In this document: positions 61,680 through 64,000 of the stretch, one piece after another
Layout of the letters: every line of letters starts with the position of its first letter
Position numbering within the stretch: the first letter of the stretch is position 1
NCBI GenBank assembly: GCA_026874595.1
Contig: CM049306.1
Coordinates: 25,723,519 to 25,787,518 of the forward strand
Length of the DNA: 64,000 bases
Direction of reading: 5' to 3'
Source of the DNA: Sipunculus nudus
Taxonomy: Eukaryota > Annelida > Sipuncula > Golfingiida > Sipunculidae
Program-made: the position numbers and the translations under genes
The notes under the pieces: model-generated
What the model saw: only the letters and a program-made list of their open reading frames with translations
Told to the model about the DNA's origin: nothing
The model's database searches: none

Positions 61680-62700
61680 ATCATCCTTAAATATTCTTGT
61701 GAAAAATTAAACTATTCAGTTCGACAGTTTCATCATAAAACATTTTGAAGCTTAAAGTGGCTAAAAATACAAGTTTTCTGACAGTAAAAAACAGGTTGTT
61801 GTAGGTGGTGCCACAAAAACTGCAATTTCATATGAGTCGTGTGACCAACATTTGCACAAAATTTAGTAATCCTAGCTCCTATTTTTTCTGAGATTGTTAT
61901 GTTAGTATGCTTACTTGCCTAATGACTAATTTCAAATTCCTGTATTTAGGATAAAATTTGTCAAAGTAAACCATTTGAACAAACTTGAGAGAGCTGGTCT
62001 CTGGGATCATTTCTGTGAAATATTGATCCATTTTGCTGAATAATTTCAGAGAAGAAGATTTTCAAAGTTTTTTTTAACATTTTCCCCAATAAAATGTAAG
62101 TTAATGCAGGTGGTGCCACAAAACACTCAATCCCATAACATTTAATATGTGACAGATTTATGCATAAAATTTGGGGATGTTTGCTCCTGCTATTCTTGAG
62201 AAATTATGGATTAATTTACTGATGACTGATGACCCCTGTACAGAAAAGGTTGATGCAGGTGGTGCCACCAATACCTCAATTTCAAATATGATTCATGTTA
62301 CAAACATTTGCATAAAAATTTGGTGATGTTAGCTCCAGCCATTTCTGAGATTATTATTTTAGTATGCTTTTTTGGTAAGATTACAAAAATAACTGAACTT
62401 GAACATATTAACAAACTACAAGAGAGATATTGTTCCAGGAATCATTTCTGTGAAAATATTGGGCAACTTGGCTGAACATTTTCAGAGGATAAGATTTTAA
62501 AAGATTTTTTTTTACCTTTTTCCCTATAAAAATCAAAGAAAATGCAGTTAGCCAAAAAAAAAGAAGCAAAATCTGATAGAGTTTCTTAGATGATTAATTT
62601 TTTTAATAAAATAAGATAATGCTAGCTCCTGCTGTTTAAAAGATAGTATGGGTTATTGACGGCGGACAGATGATGCCACACCATCGCATAAAATCACAGG
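61680..62700 (+). mobile_element. HINE core, GCGAACCTGTG family
   Basis: About four units with 'ggtggtgccacc', 'gttagctccagcc' and 'tttttccctataaaa'. The degraded 3' end at 62645-62700 (gatgccacaccatcgcataa) matches 41800-41840. The 5' end was not found. Confidence 0.65.
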
Positions 62701-62709
62701 TTTCCTCAA

Positions 62710-63072
62710 AATACAGGTGGCGCCATCAGTCTGCAGGAACTGATGAAACACTCCATGATCAATATCCCTGCAGAGAATCAGGATGGTGTTACATTAGTTA
62801 TTCATATCCTGGAGCTTTAGTATCAAAGTTACAATTATTCTTGGGGGTTCTTCTGAGCCCAAAAGCTTGGAGGATATGGGAACCAGAAACCTAATTTCAG
62901 TTTTTCAAGGAGAATTTTCATAGACCTCCCTGGATCTCAAAAAAGAAAATTCTTGGTACAGCGGTTACAATTTGTGCCCTGTTTACGGATGACCCAATGG
63001 ATGGACTGCCAGACAGAAGATGGACAAAGAGTGATCACTATAGCTCAGATGATTTTCAGTCAGTTGAGATGA
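62710..63072 (+). mobile_element. One ~345-bp core unit with degraded 3' hairpin
   Basis: Starts 'atacaggtggcgccatcagt' and ends with 'agtgatcactatagctcaga' and the hairpin 63042-63070 (right arm changed to AGTCAGTTGAGAT). About 230 bp from the exon-end minisatellite. Confidence 0.7.
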
Positions 63073-63304
63073 CAAGAATTGCCCAGGCATAAATGCATTA
63101 AATTGTGGAAGTGTCCTTCTAATAAGTTTTTTATTGCATTAAATGATACAGACTATGTCTCTGATCTATTTTATGAATAAAGATTCATTTGAAGACTGTG
63201 ACTTGAGTGGTAATGATTAAAATGTTGGTTTACATCCATCTAAGTACAGGATACTGTCAGATCAATTGTTCACTGTGGCAGATATACATTAGGTTTGTCG
63301 GTTA

Positions 63305-64000
63305 AACAGACCCTGGTCCTCTGTCTGTTCATCTGAGGAAAGAGAAACACTGGTTATACAAACCGTCTCTTCATCTGAGTGAGGTTCAAACACTGGTAAA
63401 ACAAACACCCTACCCTCCTTCCATGTCTCTTCATCTGAGTGAGGTGAAAACTCTGGTTAAACAAACCCTTACCTTGGTCCTCTGTCTCTTCATCTGAGTG
63501 AGGTACAAACACTGGTTAAACAAACACTTACCCTGGTCCCCAGTCTCTTCATCTGAGTGAGGTACAAACACTGGTTAAACAAACCCTTACCCTGGTCCCC
63601 TGTCTCTTCATCTGAGTGAGGTACAAACACTGGTTAACAAACCCTTACCCTGGTCCCCTGTCTCTTCACCTGAGTGAGGTACAAACACTGGATAAACAAA
63701 CCCTTACCTTGGTCCTCTGTCTCTTCATTTGAGTGAGGTACAAACACTGGTCAAACAAACCCTTACCCTCATTCTATGTCTCTTCATCTAAGTAAGGTAC
63801 AAACAATGGTTACAACAAACGCTCACCCTCATCCTCTGTCTCTTCATCTGAGTGAGGTACAAACACTGGTTAACTAACCCTTACCCTGATCCTCTCTCTT
63901 TATCTGGGCATGGTACAAACACTGGTTATACAAACCCTTACCTTGGTCCTCTGTCTCTTCATCTGAGTGAGGTACAAACACTGGTTAAACAAACACTTAC
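63305..64000 (-). repeat. ~59-bp minisatellite of a carotenoid oxygenase exon end plus its 5' splice site
   Basis: About 12 tandem units of 58-61 bp run off the window end. On the minus strand a good unit (63473-63515) reads as 43 coding bases, PVFVPHSDEETEDQ plus one G, followed directly by GTAAGG and about 10 more intron-like bases. In carotenoid oxygenases the segment before GV-[IL]-LS has the form PxFVPxPxxxxEDDG, so each unit looks like the 3' end of the penultimate exon with its donor site. The split Gly codon is in phase with the exon at 50890-51032. Units differ: DEETEDQ, DEETGDQ, DEETEDE, DEETWKE, one with a stop in this frame (near 63770), one with an indel (near 63885). The lowest-coordinate units are the most degraded. 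These are probably intronic copies; the functional exon should lie beyond 64000. Alternative use of the donors is possible but unproven. Confidence 0.85.

Larger units (their letters stand above)
51033..63304 (-). other. Last intron of the carotenoid oxygenase gene, filled with nested repeats
   Basis: The acceptor is at 51033-51044 (minus strand). The nearest donor-like sequences in phase are in the minisatellite above 63305. I found no further oxygenase exon between them; the interval is explained almost entirely by HINE/pearl-like elements in plus orientation, opposite to the gene. If the true penultimate exon lies beyond 64000 the intron exceeds 13 kb. The boundary on the upstream side is therefore a minimum estimate. 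Confidence 0.7.

Noticed and set aside
63300-64000. Reading the minisatellite as a row of 21-nt microexons bounded by ctcactcag and GTAAG
   Set aside because: The bases before the apparent acceptor continue the conserved coding frame (PVFVPHS), so the AG is inside coding sequence. Introns would also be only 38 bases, too short for normal animal splicing.

Overview
This is eukaryotic nuclear DNA from an animal, most likely a mollusc and probably a bivalve. It is AT-rich, full of microsatellites, with almost no open coding sequence. The dominant repeats are tandem-core elements of the 'pearl'/HINE type (non-autonomous Helentrons) known from bivalves. Taxon assignment is inference from repeat types; no ribosomal or mitochondrial marker is present.

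One real gene is supported, on the minus strand. The terminal coding exon of a carotenoid oxygenase (BCO/RPE65 family) lies at 50890-51032. About 12.3 kb upstream in the gene sense, at 63305-64000, a ~59-bp minisatellite repeats the 3' end of the preceding exon together with its 5' splice site. Each intact unit encodes PVFVPHSDEETEDQ plus one base and then GTAAG, which joins in phase to the terminal exon (GVILS...). The intact penultimate exon and the rest of the gene must lie beyond 64000.

The last intron (51033-63304) is nearly all nested pearl/HINE-like elements. A compound element (53243-61674) is interrupted by three other complete elements (53424-55320, 55987-58600, 59625-60975), all inserted at the same A-rich linker of its ~345-bp core unit. 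At least six families share one plan: a 5' hairpin near ACTAG or ACAAG, tandem core units, a short GC-rich microsatellite, and a 3' hairpin whose outer arm is the inverse of a 5' subterminal motif. The complete element at 45949-48093 carries a perfect nuclear-receptor DR1 site in many core units.

1-22 kb: scattered remnants, an inverted-repeat pair flanking 2.2 kb, a MITE with degenerate terminal inverted repeats, a 28-bp satellite (13160-13790), a hAT-type element with 8-bp target duplication (15544-17058), a minus-strand tRNA-derived SINE, and AAT/TA microsatellites. 22-27 kb: minus-oriented HINE families and a PIF/Harbinger-type MITE. 27-31 kb: a minisatellite with nested 39/83/248-bp periodicity. 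32-36 kb: a second good PIF/Harbinger-type MITE, a SINE and a 1.08-kb TIR element interrupting an old HINE core. 37-50 kb: more HINE fragments and long AT-rich stretches in which I recognise no gene.
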